Shown here one piece after another: positions 17,611 through 26,597 of a stretch of DNA of 64,000 bases. The stretch spans positions 44,945 to 108,944 of the forward strand of contig JANQJF010000118.1 in the NCBI GenBank assembly GCA_028281765.1, given 5' to 3'. The notes under the pieces were generated by a model. The model did not search any database, was not told the origin of the DNA, and worked only from the letters and a program-made list of their open reading frames with translations. Numbering within the stretch: the first letter of the stretch is position 1; the number at the start of each line of letters is the position of its first letter. The translations under genes and the position numbers were made by a program. Source of the stretch: Planctomycetota bacterium. Its GTDB lineage: Bacteria; Planctomycetota; UBA1135; UBA2386.

Positions 17611-18597
17611 ATGAAAGCCATGATCGTCAACGCGTACGGCGCCGACGCCGTGTTCGAACCCGCGGAGGTCGCGACTCCCGAAGTCCGCGCCGGCCACGTC
17701 CTCGTCAAGATCGCCGCGTCGAGCGTGAACACCGTGGACACGATGATCCGCGCGATGGGGAAAGATCTGCCGCTGTCGCCCGACACGCCGGCGATCCTCG
17801 GCATGGACTTCGCCGGCACGGTCGAGGCCGTCGGTGACGGCGTCGACGGCTACGGGGTCGGCGACGAGGTGTATGGGTGCGCCGGCGGTCTCGCCGACCT
17901 ACCGGGAACGCTCGCCGAGTACATCTGCGCCGACAGCGACCTGATCGCGCACAAGCCGAAGAACCTGTCGATGCGGGAAGCCGCGGCGCTGCCGCTGTGT
18001 GGCATCACGGCCTACGAGGGCCTGGTTCGCGCGCGGGTGAAGGCGGGACAGAAGGTGCTCGTGCACGGCGGCACCGGCGGTGTCGGCCACATCGCGCTGC
18101 AGCTGGCGAAGCACTTCGGTGCGGACGTCTACGCGACCGGTGGGGGCGACAAGCAGCTCGCGTTGATTCGGGACATGGGCGCGACCGCGATTCACTACAA
18201 GGACGAGTCAGTCGAGGAGTACGTCGCTGCGCACACGGGCGGGGCGGGTTTCGATGTCGTGTACGACTCGGTCGGGGGCGCGAACATGGCGAGTTCGTTC
18301 GAGGCCGCGGCCCTCAATGGCCACGTCGCCTCGACGGTGTCTCTGTGCGAGCTCGATCTGTCGACCGCGCACTTCAAGGGGCTGTCGCTGCACGTCGTGT
18401 TCATGCTGATCCCGATGCTGCACGACCACAAGCGCTCCGAGCACGCGGAGATCCTGCGCAAACTCGCGCAGATCGTCGAGTCGGGTGCGCTGAAGCCGCT
18501 GCTCGACGAGACCAGCTTCTCGCTCGACCAGGCCGGGGATGCGCACGCGCGGTTCGAGAGCCGGCAGTCGATCGGCAAAGTCGTCGTCGAGAACTGA
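17611..18597 (+). CDS. NADPH:quinone oxidoreductase-like MDR-family enzyme
   Basis: A 328-residue medium-chain reductase of the zinc-free quinone oxidoreductase group. The N-terminal GroES-like domain (residues 1-120, with ILGMDFAGTVEAVG) is followed by a Rossmann domain with HGGTGGVGHIALQLAK near 150-165. No zinc-binding cysteine/histidine set is seen. Such enzymes reduce quinones or alpha,beta-unsaturated carbonyls with NADPH in the cytoplasm. The promoter carries a candidate HxlR operator, fitting control by quinone or electrophile stress. The next gene begins about 50 bp downstream on the same strand but is unrelated in function. Confidence 0.92.
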   Translation: MKAMIVNAYGADAVFEPAEVATPEVRAGHVLVKIAASSVNTVDTMIRAMGKDLPLSPDTPAILGMDFAGTVEAVGDGVDGYGVGDEVYGCAGGLADLPGTLAEYICADSDLIAHKPKNLSMREAAALPLCGITAYEGLVRARVKAGQKVLVHGGTGGVGHIALQLAKHFGADVYATGGGDKQLALIRDMGATAIHYKDESVEEYVAAHTGGAGFDVVYDSVGGANMASSFEAAALNGHVASTVSLCELDLSTAHFKGLSLHVVFMLIPMLHDHKRSEHAEILRKLAQIVESGALKPLLDETSFSLDQAGDAHARFESRQSIGKVVVEN

Positions 18598-18649
18598 CCG
18601 GTCTGCTCGTAGGCTACTCGCGACCCATCCCTCGGTAAGGGGAAGCCTC

Positions 18650-19687
18650 TTGCTCAGTTCCTGCTCCCTCGGTTCAGCAGCCTCGGTCTGGATCCTTCTC
18701 GCCGTGTCGCTCAGCGCGCAGTCCGCGCCGACGGTCACGCTCGTGTCGCCGCTCCAAACCTCGACGCAAACACCCAACGGACCCGCCGACTCCGTGACGG
18801 CTTCCGCCGGTCCGCTCGGTTCCCTCGTGCTCGAGCAATCGGCGATCACCGTGAGTGCGCCGGACGTGCTCGACGCGTCCGCCGACTTCGGCTTGGTCGG
18901 CACGGTCACCGGCTTCTTCAGTCTCGCGGCTTCCGCCTCGGTTGTGACCGCGCAAGGTCCCGCACAGGCGGCCGTCGGCCCGATCGACGTGCTCATCGAC
19001 TTCGACCTCGGTGCACCGTCCTTCGTCGACGTCGTGGTCGAGACCGAGCGGGCGTTCCTCGATGGTGTGGGGATCGCAGACCTCAGCATCGACATCGGCG
19101 ACGATGGCACGATCGAACACCAGTTCGCTGCTGTCACTCCGACTCCGGGTTGCTCGGATCCGGCGTGCTTCGGAGCCGCGCCGCAAGTGCGCTACACGAT
19201 GGCCGCTGGCACCACGCAGTTCTGCGTTCGCGTCGTCGGGGACGTCTCGGTCGCGGCGGCGAGCGCGGCCGAGTTCGCGGTTTCGCTGTTTCTCGAGCCG
19301 AGCGCGCGGTGCACGGTCGTGGAGACGGCACCGAATTGTGGGCCGGACTGGCTCGACCTTCTGCAATCGTCGGGATTCGACGGATCGCTCGAGTTCTGGG
19401 TGCCGTCGCTCGCGGGCCTCCAGCCGGCGCCGTTCCTGGTCTTCGGGTTCTCCGACCTGTCGGCGCCACTTCTGTTGCCGGGCCCCGGAGGAGCGTGCAT
19501 TCTGACGCCGTATCCGGACGTCGTTGCGGTCATGACACAGACTGGCGTGCGCGCGGAGTTCTCGGTCCCGTTCTTCACGTCGCCGTTGGCGCCGCAACCG
19601 GTCACGTTCTGGGTGCAGGGGATCAGCGTGGACTTCGGAATCACGCAGGTCTTTACGACGCGCGCGCTCCGGATCACCTGCCCGTAG
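18650..19687 (+). CDS. secreted protein of unknown function, TTG start
   Basis: A 345-residue exported protein. The start is taken as TTG at 18650: it follows the purine-rich ribosome site AAGGGGAAG at a good distance and yields a proper signal peptide (LSSCSLGSAASVWILLAVSLSAQ). The upstream ATG in the same frame overlaps the previous gene and gives a basic, non-secretory start. The mature protein is beta-rich with Cys pairs (TPGCSDPACFG, CTVVETAPNCGPDW) and a C-terminal domain in the style of the other secreted proteins here. No catalytic motif is seen. Function unknown. Confidence 0.75.
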   Translation: MLSSCSLGSAASVWILLAVSLSAQSAPTVTLVSPLQTSTQTPNGPADSVTASAGPLGSLVLEQSAITVSAPDVLDASADFGLVGTVTGFFSLAASASVVTAQGPAQAAVGPIDVLIDFDLGAPSFVDVVVETERAFLDGVGIADLSIDIGDDGTIEHQFAAVTPTPGCSDPACFGAAPQVRYTMAAGTTQFCVRVVGDVSVAAASAAEFAVSLFLEPSARCTVVETAPNCGPDWLDLLQSSGFDGSLEFWVPSLAGLQPAPFLVFGFSDLSAPLLLPGPGGACILTPYPDVVAVMTQTGVRAEFSVPFFTSPLAPQPVTFWVQGISVDFGITQVFTTRALRITCP

Positions 19688-19693
19688 TCGAGT

Positions 19694-19909
19694 TCACATG
19701 TAGATGTGAGTGAAGCCGAGCCACACCGCGTGCACGGCGATTGCACAGAGCATCAGGTCGAGTGCGGTCGAGACCATCGCTCGTGGGTCTCGTCGAGACT
19801 CCGCCGCCGCGACGTAGTCTCCAGTGAGCTCCGTATGTCGCTGCGAATCGGTTCGACGGACGGTTTCGAGTTCCGTGGTGCGAACGGTTCGAGCGACGTT
19901 GGGGATCAT
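19694..19909 (-). CDS. small single-pass membrane protein, family A copy 2
   Basis: A 71-residue protein, paralogous to the protein at 14284-14484. A hydrophilic N-terminus with RHTELTGDYVAA is followed by one membrane segment (LDLMLCAIAVHAVWLGFTHI). The frame is open further upstream, but the ATG at 19909 follows a strong ribosome site (AGGAAG) and matches the length of its paralogue. The two copies lie about 5 kb apart on the same strand. The family is not recognised. It ends 7 bp from the stop of the convergent secreted-protein gene. Confidence 0.75.
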   Translation of the reverse strand: MIPNVARTVRTTELETVRRTDSQRHTELTGDYVAAAESRRDPRAMVSTALDLMLCAIAVHAVWLGFTHIYM

Positions 19910-20209
19910 CTGTGCTTCCTCGCGTGGCGGTGCGAGCCCCCTGGCGGACGCGCTCGTGGTGTGCGACGCGGCTGCCGAATTTAAAGAGGGCGTGGGTTCG
20001 TGGACGGAGCCCGAAGGCTCACTGGGGGACGGCAATCCTGGCGGAGCCATGAGTGCGCCGACCCTCCAGACATCGGCAAACGCCCGGGATCGCTTGAGAA
20101 CGTGTTCGCGGAAAACGCGCTGTCACCGCGGGACCAGGTCGTGGCATCCCTGCGAATGTGAAGATCGTGCGCGAATGTAAAGACGATCCGCGAGCTGGGA
20201 TCTGCGCGG
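19910..20209. other. gene-free stretch with TGTGAAGA-like direct repeat
   Basis: No gene is seen. At 20152-20184 the block GCGAATGTGAAGA is repeated as GCGAATGTAAAGA with a 19-bp period. The core resembles the TGTGAAGA array at 14568-14629 but lies on the opposite strand relative to the small membrane gene, about 250 bp upstream of it. It may instead belong to the 3' end of the DUF1579-like gene. Confidence 0.4.
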
Positions 20210-21250
20210 CTACTGCTTCTCGTAGGCGCCCGAGAAGACGATCTCCGACTCCTCGATACCGCTTAGGCGATGCGCCTCGACCCGGGTGAACGCGCCGCGT
20301 GCGTCGCATTCGTGAACCCAGCGCATCGCCATCGGCTGGTTCCAGGTCGAGCCGGTCATCGTCGTCACGAGAGACGTGCCGACCCACCGGGATCGAGCCA
20401 TGCCGGCGACGCCCCGGTTGTCCGCGAAGACTAGGCGGTAGCAGTCGTCGTCCGCGCTCCACGCGATCGCCGCGTACGAGAGGTGCTCCTCCGGCGCCAC
20501 GCCGAACGTGTACAGCCCGAGCACCGTGCCGCCGAAGATCGGACGCACGCGTTGATCCAAGGAGACCTCGACCATGGCCCCGAGCGATCCGCCCGCGGCC
20601 TTGCCGTCGACGATGTATTGTCCCGCGGCCTGTGCGAGCTTTTGCATCCGTGCGTGCGGGGGATCGGCGACAAACGCGCCCCGCTTCGACGAAGTGGTTC
20701 TCGGCACCGAGTCCACTCTTCGATGCGTGCCGGCGAAGTGCGTGTCGAAATCGCCCGCGCCGACCGCGCGTACGCCAGCGATCGAGTGCGAGTTCTGCGC
20801 GAGCGTCGTGCTCCATCGCTCGACTACGAGCTCGTCATCGACCACCCTGGAGTTCGTCGACGTGTACGTGTCCTCGCCGTCCCAGTGCAGCGTGACCTCG
20901 CCGGCTTCACCCGTGTTGCTGACGTGCCACTGCTTGAACGTCTTCGACTCTCGGTCCCAGCCGATCAGGGAGACGGTGCGCAGAACGCCGGGGGCGGGTT
21001 CGCCGAACGCGATCGCGCTCTCGGTCTGCACGAAGTGGTTGCCGAGCACCCGTTGCACGGTCGAGGTCGACTCCCACGGGATGGCAGCTTGCTTTGCGTC
21101 GAGGACTGCCGTGCCGCGGCCCTCCCAGTGACCGAGCAGGCGCTCGAATGCGATGAGCTTGTCCGGCGGCGCCGGGGGACCGGATTCCTGTGCTGCGACG
21201 GCATACATGGTCGCGGCCAGGGAGAAGATCGTGATGCAGGATTGGCGCAT
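20210..21250 (-). CDS. secreted DUF1579-like protein
   Basis: A 346-residue exported protein with a signal peptide (cleaved near YAVAAQES). It contains two related halves: LIAFERLLGHWEGRGTA at about 33-49 and a second beta-rich half from about 200. The motif GHWEGRG with a following LGNHFVQTE is typical of DUF1579 beta-barrels, and the second half again has a barrel pattern (VSLDQRVRPIFGGTVLG). It lies 3 bp after the ECF sigma gene, so the two are cotranscribed; the sigma factor may control it or sense its state. Its reaction is unknown. Confidence 0.8.
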   Translation of the reverse strand: MRQSCITIFSLAATMYAVAAQESGPPAPPDKLIAFERLLGHWEGRGTAVLDAKQAAIPWESTSTVQRVLGNHFVQTESAIAFGEPAPGVLRTVSLIGWDRESKTFKQWHVSNTGEAGEVTLHWDGEDTYTSTNSRVVDDELVVERWSTTLAQNSHSIAGVRAVGAGDFDTHFAGTHRRVDSVPRTTSSKRGAFVADPPHARMQKLAQAAGQYIVDGKAAGGSLGAMVEVSLDQRVRPIFGGTVLGLYTFGVAPEEHLSYAAIAWSADDDCYRLVFADNRGVAGMARSRWVGTSLVTTMTGSTWNQPMAMRWVHECDARGAFTRVEAHRLSGIEESEIVFSGAYEKQ

Positions 21251-21253
21251 GGA

Positions 21254-22045
21254 CTATTCGTCCCAGGATGCGAGACGCTCGCGCAAGCTCGCGGGTAGCG
21301 CCGTGATCGACGCGAGTGAGCGACACACGTCCTGCGTCAGGTCGAGCGTTGCGAAGACGGCGTTGCACCGATCGCAGATGATGTTGTCGGCGTTCGGCAT
21401 CTCGACGCCGCGATCGAGAGCTTCTTGCTTCGCCTGCAGGAGGTCGAGACAGACCTGCTTCGAGTACGCGGGCGGCGGGAGTTCCTGCTGCGGCAGTCCG
21501 GACTCGAGCGCCTTCCGCACCTTGAGACGGGCTCGGTGCAGGCGCGTCTTCACCGTCGCCGGGTTCGCGCCGAGGATCTCGGCGACCTCGTCGACAGAGA
21601 ATCCGATGATGTCCTTCAGGACGAGCGCCATGCGGAACTCGATTGGCAGCGAGGCGATGGCTTGTCCTGCTGCGTCTTGGCGAGCCAGTCGCTCGTCGAC
21701 GGTGTCGTCCTCGGCCGGCACGACCGCGAGGCGGGGCGCGCCGAACGGGAGCAGCTCGTCGAGGGAGTCGACGTGCTCGGGTTCGCCCGACTTCTTGCGG
21801 TGCATGCGCTGGCATGCGTGCCGCGCGATGGTGTAGAGCCAGACGAACGGAGTGGAGCGTCCTTCGAACTGGTCCCAGCTGCGCCATGCGTTGAGGAAAA
21901 CCTCTTGGACGAGGTCTTCGGCTTCCTCCGGCGTGCCGCAGATGCGGAGGCTCAGTCCGTAGAGTTTCCGGCCGTGCTCCTCGAGCAAGCGGGGGATAGC
22001 CTCGTCTCTGGGGATGGCCCAGTCGTCGCTCGGCGACGTGTGCAT
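21254..22045 (-). CDS. ECF sigma factor with C-terminal cysteine-rich extension
   Basis: A 263-residue sigma-70 family protein. Region 2 (residues 25-85, EEAEDLVQEVFLNAWRSW) and region 4 (125-178, GFSVDEVAEILGANPATVKTRLHRARLKVR) are clear. A roughly 75-residue tail follows with C199, C224, C227 and C241 (ICDRC and DVCRSL), resembling a fused zinc-binding anti-sigma-like element. No separate anti-sigma gene is adjacent, so the tail may be the built-in regulator. It is cotranscribed with the downstream DUF1579-like protein and sits 39 bp after the sulfide-oxidation operon, which may read through into it. Confidence 0.9.
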   Translation of the reverse strand: MHTSPSDDWAIPRDEAIPRLLEEHGRKLYGLSLRICGTPEEAEDLVQEVFLNAWRSWDQFEGRSTPFVWLYTIARHACQRMHRKKSGEPEHVDSLDELLPFGAPRLAVVPAEDDTVDERLARQDAAGQAIASLPIEFRMALVLKDIIGFSVDEVAEILGANPATVKTRLHRARLKVRKALESGLPQQELPPPAYSKQVCLDLLQAKQEALDRGVEMPNADNIICDRCNAVFATLDLTQDVCRSLASITALPASLRERLASWDE

Positions 22046-22084
22046 GGCGAAGGGTTACCACCGCCCCGCGCAGCTCGCAACCGG

Positions 22085-22897
22085 TCAGCCCGAAAGGACC
22101 TCGCGCGCGACGATGTAGATCCCCATCAGCATCACGAACCAGCCGAACGCGGTCTTGAGGCGGGACGCCGGGACTCTGGTATTGAGGTGGGCGCCGATCA
22201 CGATGCCGAGGAGTGGGAGTCCGATGATCGCTGCCAAGAAGCCGTAGTCGATCGAGTCGACGACCTGCGCTTCGCCGACGAATCCGACGAGGGACTTGGC
22301 CGCGATGATCAGCAGGTCGGTGCCGATCGCGACGCGCATCGGCAGGCCACCCATGAGGACGAGGACCGGAAGGATCATGAATCCTCCGCCCGCCCCGACG
22401 AGTCCGGTGAATACGCCGACGCTGATGCCGAGGATCGCGACGAGCGGCACGTTGATCGAAGCGGGCTGAGTCTCCTGCGGTTCGACGGCACCCTTGCTCG
22501 ACCGGATCATCGACAGGCTCATGATGAGCATGAACACGGCGAACAGGATCATGACCGCGACGTCCTTGCCGAGGGAGAACTCACCGATGTCGAGGACGGG
22601 GTCGGGGATCGCGGGGAAGAGGACGCGGCGGGTGAGGTAGACCCCGAGAATTGCCGGGGTCCCGAACACGAGCGCCATCTTCAGGTTGGACTGCCCGCGT
22701 CGCAGGTACTGGACCGCGCCCGCCAGCGCCGTCGTGCCGACGATGGCGAGCGAGTAGCCGGTCGCGAGCGATGGCGTCACGTCCATCAGGTAGACGAGGA
22801 TCGGCACGGTCATGATCGATCCGCCGGCGCCGATCAGACCGAGCACGATGCCGAGTGCGACGAATGCGACGTAGCCGAAGAGTGTGGCGAGATCCAT
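22085..22897 (-). CDS. TauE/SafE-family sulfite exporter
   Basis: A 270-residue membrane protein with about eight hydrophobic segments and two copies of the GxxGxGGG-type motif (LGLIGAGGSIMTVPIL near residues 19-34 and FTGLVGAGGGFMILPVL in the second half), the hallmark of TauE/SafE permeases. These move sulfite, sulfonates or related anions outward. As the last gene of the sulfide-oxidation operon it would remove sulfite made by the persulfide dioxygenase. It lies 13 bp after the rhodanese gene. Confidence 0.93.
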   Translation of the reverse strand: MDLATLFGYVAFVALGIVLGLIGAGGSIMTVPILVYLMDVTPSLATGYSLAIVGTTALAGAVQYLRRGQSNLKMALVFGTPAILGVYLTRRVLFPAIPDPVLDIGEFSLGKDVAVMILFAVFMLIMSLSMIRSSKGAVEPQETQPASINVPLVAILGISVGVFTGLVGAGGGFMILPVLVLMGGLPMRVAIGTDLLIIAAKSLVGFVGEAQVVDSIDYGFLAAIIGLPLLGIVIGAHLNTRVPASRLKTAFGWFVMLMGIYIVAREVLSG

Positions 22898-22910
22898 GTG
22901 GATGTGTTGC

Positions 22911-23465
22911 TCAGCCGCGCTTGTTCCAGGGCATCTTCGCGAGCAGTAGTCCCATGCCGCACCAGTCGGTAAGCCCTGCGAAGACGAGACCGAGTCCGAC
23001 GAAGGCCGAGAGTCCGAAGAAGCCAGGTGCCACGGTGAAGCCGAGGATTACTCCGGTCAGCACCAAGGCGCCGGCGGCGATGCGGACTTGGCGCTCGAGC
23101 GACATCCCGGACTGGCCTGTCTTCGTTTCGCCACCGACGGCCGCGTAGGCGAGGATGCCGCCTGCGATGACGCGGACGTGGTGCACGCCTGCGTCGGCGA
23201 GGATCTGGCGCGCTTTCTCGGCGCGCTTGCCCGAGCGACACAGCAAGAGTCTTTCGCCGTCCATCGTGCGCACTTCGTCGACTCGCCCTGGGAGTTCGTC
23301 GAGCGGGATGCAGTGTGCACCGTCGACTCGCTCACCGGCGACCTCGACCGGAGTCCGAATGTCGATGAGGACTTCAGGTCCTCGGTTGCGCACGCGCTCG
23401 ACGGCCTCGGTCGGAGACATGGGGGTCGCAGCGCCGGTCGGATCGGTGATCGTGTTTGTGGTCAT
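22911..23465 (-). CDS. rhodanese domain fused to DUF2892 membrane domain (YgaP-like)
   Basis: A 184-residue protein. The N-terminal rhodanese domain (residues 15-110) has the active-site Cys76 in LLLCRSGKRAEKA, which accepts sulfane sulfur. The C-terminal DUF2892 part (120-180) has two membrane helices (SLERQVRIAAGALVLTG, LVFAGLTDWCGMG). The layout matches the inner-membrane sulfurtransferase YgaP. In this operon it would move sulfane sulfur between glutathione persulfide or thiosulfate and acceptors at the cytoplasmic face. Confidence 0.94.
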   Translation of the reverse strand: MTTNTITDPTGAATPMSPTEAVERVRNRGPEVLIDIRTPVEVAGERVDGAHCIPLDELPGRVDEVRTMDGERLLLCRSGKRAEKARQILADAGVHHVRVIAGGILAYAAVGGETKTGQSGMSLERQVRIAAGALVLTGVILGFTVAPGFFGLSAFVGLGLVFAGLTDWCGMGLLLAKMPWNKRG

Positions 23466-23474
23466 GGTTCGTCC

Positions 23475-24332
23475 CTACTCGAAACCGTTGATCGGGAAGC
23501 GCAGGTAGCGGACGCCGTTCGACTCAGCCTGCGGCAACACGCCGCCGTTGATGTTCACCTGCACGGACGGAAGGATCAGATTCGGCACGGGCTTGCCGCG
23601 CTCGGCCGCGTTGCGCTTCGCGACGTATTCCTCTTTCGAGATGCCGTCGCGGATGTCGACGTTGTCACGCCGCTGCTCGCCGATCGTGCTCTCGAACGCG
23701 AGGTCTCGGCCGCCCGGCTGATAGTCGTGGAGCGTGAATACCCGCGTGCTTTCCGGGAGTTCGAAGAGCTTCTGGATCGAGTCGTATTGTTCAGCCGACG
23801 AGCCACCCGGGAAGTCGCATCGCGCCGTTCCAGAGTCGGGCTGGAACAGCAGGTCACCGACGAACAGGGCATCCTCGATCCGATACGTGATGCTTGCTGG
23901 CGTGTGTCCCGGAGTCGGAATCGCCTCGACCTCGAAAGGCCCGACATCGAGCTTTTCGTAATCCTGCAGAAGCACGTCGAACTGGCTGCCGTCGTCCGGA
24001 ACTTCGTCACCCAGGTTGAAGAACAATTTGAAGGTTTGCTGGACCTTCGTGATGCTCGCGCCGATCACGGTCTTCGCGCCGTAGCGCTCCTTGAAGAACG
24101 GTGCGGCGGTCAGGTGGTCCGCGTGAGCGTGCGTGTCGAGGACGAAGGGGACCCCGTAACCGCTCTCGTCCAAGAAGCGTGCGATCGTCTCCGCGGATTC
24201 GAACCAGACGCGTCCGGAGCTGATGTCGTAGTCGGCGACGGAGTCGATGACGACGGCGGTTCTGCTCGCGTCGTCCGCGACCACGTAGCTCAGCGTGCCG
24301 GTTCGCTCGTCGTAGAAGTGTTGGATCTTCAT
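23475..24332 (-). CDS. persulfide dioxygenase-like MBL-fold protein (ETHE1/Blh type)
   Basis: A 285-residue metallo-beta-lactamase-fold enzyme. The metal motif THAHADHL (HxHxDH) is near residues 68-75, followed by PTPGHTPAS and the GDLLF and HDYQPGG segments of the persulfide dioxygenase/Blh group. These non-heme iron enzymes oxidise glutathione persulfide to sulfite. The start at 24332 matches the family N-terminus (MKIQHFYDERTGTLSYVV); the longer open frame overlaps nothing useful. It sits between SQR and the rhodanese protein, completing sulfide oxidation to sulfite. Confidence 0.94.
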   Translation of the reverse strand: MKIQHFYDERTGTLSYVVADDASRTAVVIDSVADYDISSGRVWFESAETIARFLDESGYGVPFVLDTHAHADHLTAAPFFKERYGAKTVIGASITKVQQTFKLFFNLGDEVPDDGSQFDVLLQDYEKLDVGPFEVEAIPTPGHTPASITYRIEDALFVGDLLFQPDSGTARCDFPGGSSAEQYDSIQKLFELPESTRVFTLHDYQPGGRDLAFESTIGEQRRDNVDIRDGISKEEYVAKRNAAERGKPVPNLILPSVQVNINGGVLPQAESNGVRYLRFPINGFE

Positions 24333-24399
24333 GGGTTTCGGTCCTCTCGATCGGTTCCATCCAGGAGAGACACGTGGCGCCCGCGAGGTTCCCGGAGAT

Positions 24400-25593
24400 T
24401 CACATCCGACCGCGGAGCATTCCGTTCCAGTACATCTCCGGCAGGCCGTAGGCCTTGAGCGCATACATGCTGTAGCGCTCGCGTCGTTGGTCGAACGGGA
24501 ACGTCTCCATGACCTTCCCGCCGTAGCCGAACTCGGCGAGGATCAGCTTGCCGTATCCGGTGACCAGCGGGCACGACGCGTAGCCGTCGTAGGAGCCGGC
24601 CAAGTGCCTTCCTTCGCGATGCGCCATGAGATTCTCCACCAGCACCGGTGCTTGTTTGCGGATCGCCGCGCCGGTGCGCGATGCCGGCAGCGAACTGCAG
24701 TCTCCGAGGGAGAAGACGTCGGGATAGCGGCGGTGCTGGAGCGTGCGGTCGTCGACCTCGACCCAGCCGGCGTCGTCGACGAGCGAGCTCTGCTTGATGA
24801 AGTCCGGCGAGCTCTGCGGGGGGACGACGTGCAGCATCTCGTACGGGATGACCATTTCCTCACCGCCGTCCAGATCTTCGAACACGGCTTCTTTCGCGTC
24901 GGCACGAACTTCGATCAGGTTCCTTCGGAAGTGGGTCTCGATGCCCTTCCGCGCGACGATATCGGACAGCGGCTTCGCGTAGTGAGGAACTCCGAAGATC
25001 CCCGGTGACGCCGCTGCGTACACGACCTTGCAGTTGTTGCGGACGCCGCGTTTGCGCAGGTGTTCGTCCGCGAGATACATGATCTTCTGCGGCGCACCCG
25101 CGCACTTGATCGGGGTGCTCGGGAACGTGAACAGCGCCGTTCCTGATTGCATGGCACGCAGGAACTCCCAGGTGCTGTCGACGGTCTCGTACGAGTAGTT
25201 GCTGCAGATCCCGTTCTTGCCGAGTTGCCCTTCGAGCCCCTTGATTTTGCTCCAGTCGAGCTGGATCCCCGCGCACACGACCAGCTGGTCGTAGGTGATC
25301 ACCGTGCCGGAGGCGAGCGTCACGGACGAGTGATCGGGGTCGAACGATGCAACCTTGTCCTGGATCCACGTCGCGTCGGGCGGGATGTAGTCGGCTTCGT
25401 CTCGGACCGACACCTCCTTGTCGAACACGCCGCCCCCGACAAGCGTCCAGATCGGCTGGTAGTAGTGTTCACGCGACGGCTCGACGATAGCGACCTCCGG
25501 CGCGCCAGGGTGGTCGCACAGGCGCGCGGCTACCGAGATTCCGGCCGTGCCGCCGCCGACGATGAGGATGGAGTGATGTTGCGCGCTGCTCAT
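24400..25593 (-). CDS. sqr: sulfide:quinone oxidoreductase, human-like type II
   Basis: A 397-residue flavoprotein with the FAD motif ILIVGGGTAGISVAAR at residues 9-24. The two redox cysteines of the human-type enzyme are in place: Cys164 in KCAGAPQKIMYL and Cys341 in SCPLVTGYGK. It oxidises sulfide at the membrane, passes electrons to quinone and the sulfur to glutathione or another acceptor. Its ATG overlaps the TGA of the DUF1641 gene (ATGA), so the two are translationally coupled. The start at 25593 gives the family N-terminus; the long open frame upstream is the DUF1641 gene in another frame. Confidence 0.95.
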   Translation of the reverse strand: MSSAQHHSILIVGGGTAGISVAARLCDHPGAPEVAIVEPSREHYYQPIWTLVGGGVFDKEVSVRDEADYIPPDATWIQDKVASFDPDHSSVTLASGTVITYDQLVVCAGIQLDWSKIKGLEGQLGKNGICSNYSYETVDSTWEFLRAMQSGTALFTFPSTPIKCAGAPQKIMYLADEHLRKRGVRNNCKVVYAAASPGIFGVPHYAKPLSDIVARKGIETHFRRNLIEVRADAKEAVFEDLDGGEEMVIPYEMLHVVPPQSSPDFIKQSSLVDDAGWVEVDDRTLQHRRYPDVFSLGDCSSLPASRTGAAIRKQAPVLVENLMAHREGRHLAGSYDGYASCPLVTGYGKLILAEFGYGGKVMETFPFDQRRERYSMYALKAYGLPEMYWNGMLRGRM

Positions 25594-26351
25594 GGCGAGG
25601 CGTCTCCGTTGACTTGCGTTCCATTTCCGTTCGATGTGGGGGATGCGCCGCAGTGGTCTGCCGACTGCACGCACTGTCCGAATCGCTGTCCGAACTCCAG
25701 AGCGAAGCCGAGAGCGCGCTGCACGTCGGGGTTCCAGATCGCGCGCAGGGCGCCGAGTGGGCCGACCGGCTTGGTGTCTTCGAAGTCGATTCGACCCAGC
25801 GCGCGTGCGGCGCGTCCGACGACGTGCACGGCGCCGGGACCGAACACGCCCGACTCCAGGAGTCGCTGGATCGCGTCGACGTTCGAGAAGACTTCCGTGA
25901 CGACCGCGAGGGCTTCGGGAGCCGTCAGGCGCTCCGCGACCTGCAGCAGGACCTGGAGTCGTTCGTCGACGTCGATCCCGGCTTCGGCGAGCCGGGCGAC
26001 CGTCGAGTCGAACGTATCCGCCAGGGCGGCTGCTCCGAGCGGGAGCTGCTTCGCGGTCTCGAGTAGGCCCTCGAGCGCATCGAGAGCGCGCGGTTCCGTG
26101 CTCTTCTCGAGAAGTCGGAGCAGCCTCTGGATCCGCTCGTCGATGTCGACGCCCCGATCCACCAGGCGCTCGGTGACGCCGTCCACGGTGTCGGTGATCG
26201 TTGCGATCGCGTTCGGGGTCGATTGGATCGCGCCGTCGAGCGAAGTCACGCTGCGCTCGAGTCGGCTCAGTCGATCTTCGAGTCGGTCGAGCTTCGCCAG
26301 GACGCGAGAGAGTTCGGAAGTCGTCGAGGCAGGGGAGCTTGCGTCGGTCAC
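25590..26351 (-). CDS. DUF1641-family protein
   Basis: A 253-residue protein with an N-terminal coiled coil (RVLAKLDRLEDRLSRLERSV) and two repeated helical segments (DRGVDIDERIQRLLRLLE, EAGIDVDERLQVLLQVAE), ending in a Gly-rich DUF1641-like region (FGPGAVHVVGRAARALG). DUF1641 proteins often accompany SQR and formate-dehydrogenase-type enzymes, but their role is unknown. The start is GTG at 26351, preceded by a GGAGG ribosome site. It is the first gene of the sulfide operon; the operon promoter should lie in 26352-26460. Confidence 0.85.
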   Translation of the reverse strand: MTDASSPASTTSELSRVLAKLDRLEDRLSRLERSVTSLDGAIQSTPNAIATITDTVDGVTERLVDRGVDIDERIQRLLRLLEKSTEPRALDALEGLLETAKQLPLGAAALADTFDSTVARLAEAGIDVDERLQVLLQVAERLTAPEALAVVTEVFSNVDAIQRLLESGVFGPGAVHVVGRAARALGRIDFEDTKPVGPLGALRAIWNPDVQRALGFALEFGQRFGQCVQSADHCGASPTSNGNGTQVNGDASP

Positions 26352-26597
26352 GGGATCTCGCCTCCGCGCGGATTCGCGGTTCGGGGACGAGCCGGAGAGT
26401 CACGCGAAGCGCGGGAGGTTCCCGCGATTTCGTCTACTGCTCGAGATTTGTGAGCCGAGCCGCGCACGCGGTTGCGTGCTACGGTCGGGGTCAGCGTTGC
26501 GCTTTCCGGTTCGATCGTCTACTCGAGAACCCCGTGACGGTGCCGAGTCGTCGAACGCCCATGGCGTTCGCGCGCGTCGTTGCCGTGGATGCGGACG
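26352..26597. other. intergenic region with sulfide-operon promoter and a short hairpin
   Basis: No gene. It should carry the minus-strand promoter of the DUF1641-SQR operon. Near the other end, GAACGCC (26553-26559) and its exact complement (26563-26569) flank CAT, 29 bp past the stop of the lipoprotein gene, and could be a terminator stem without a T-tract. Confidence 0.4.
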
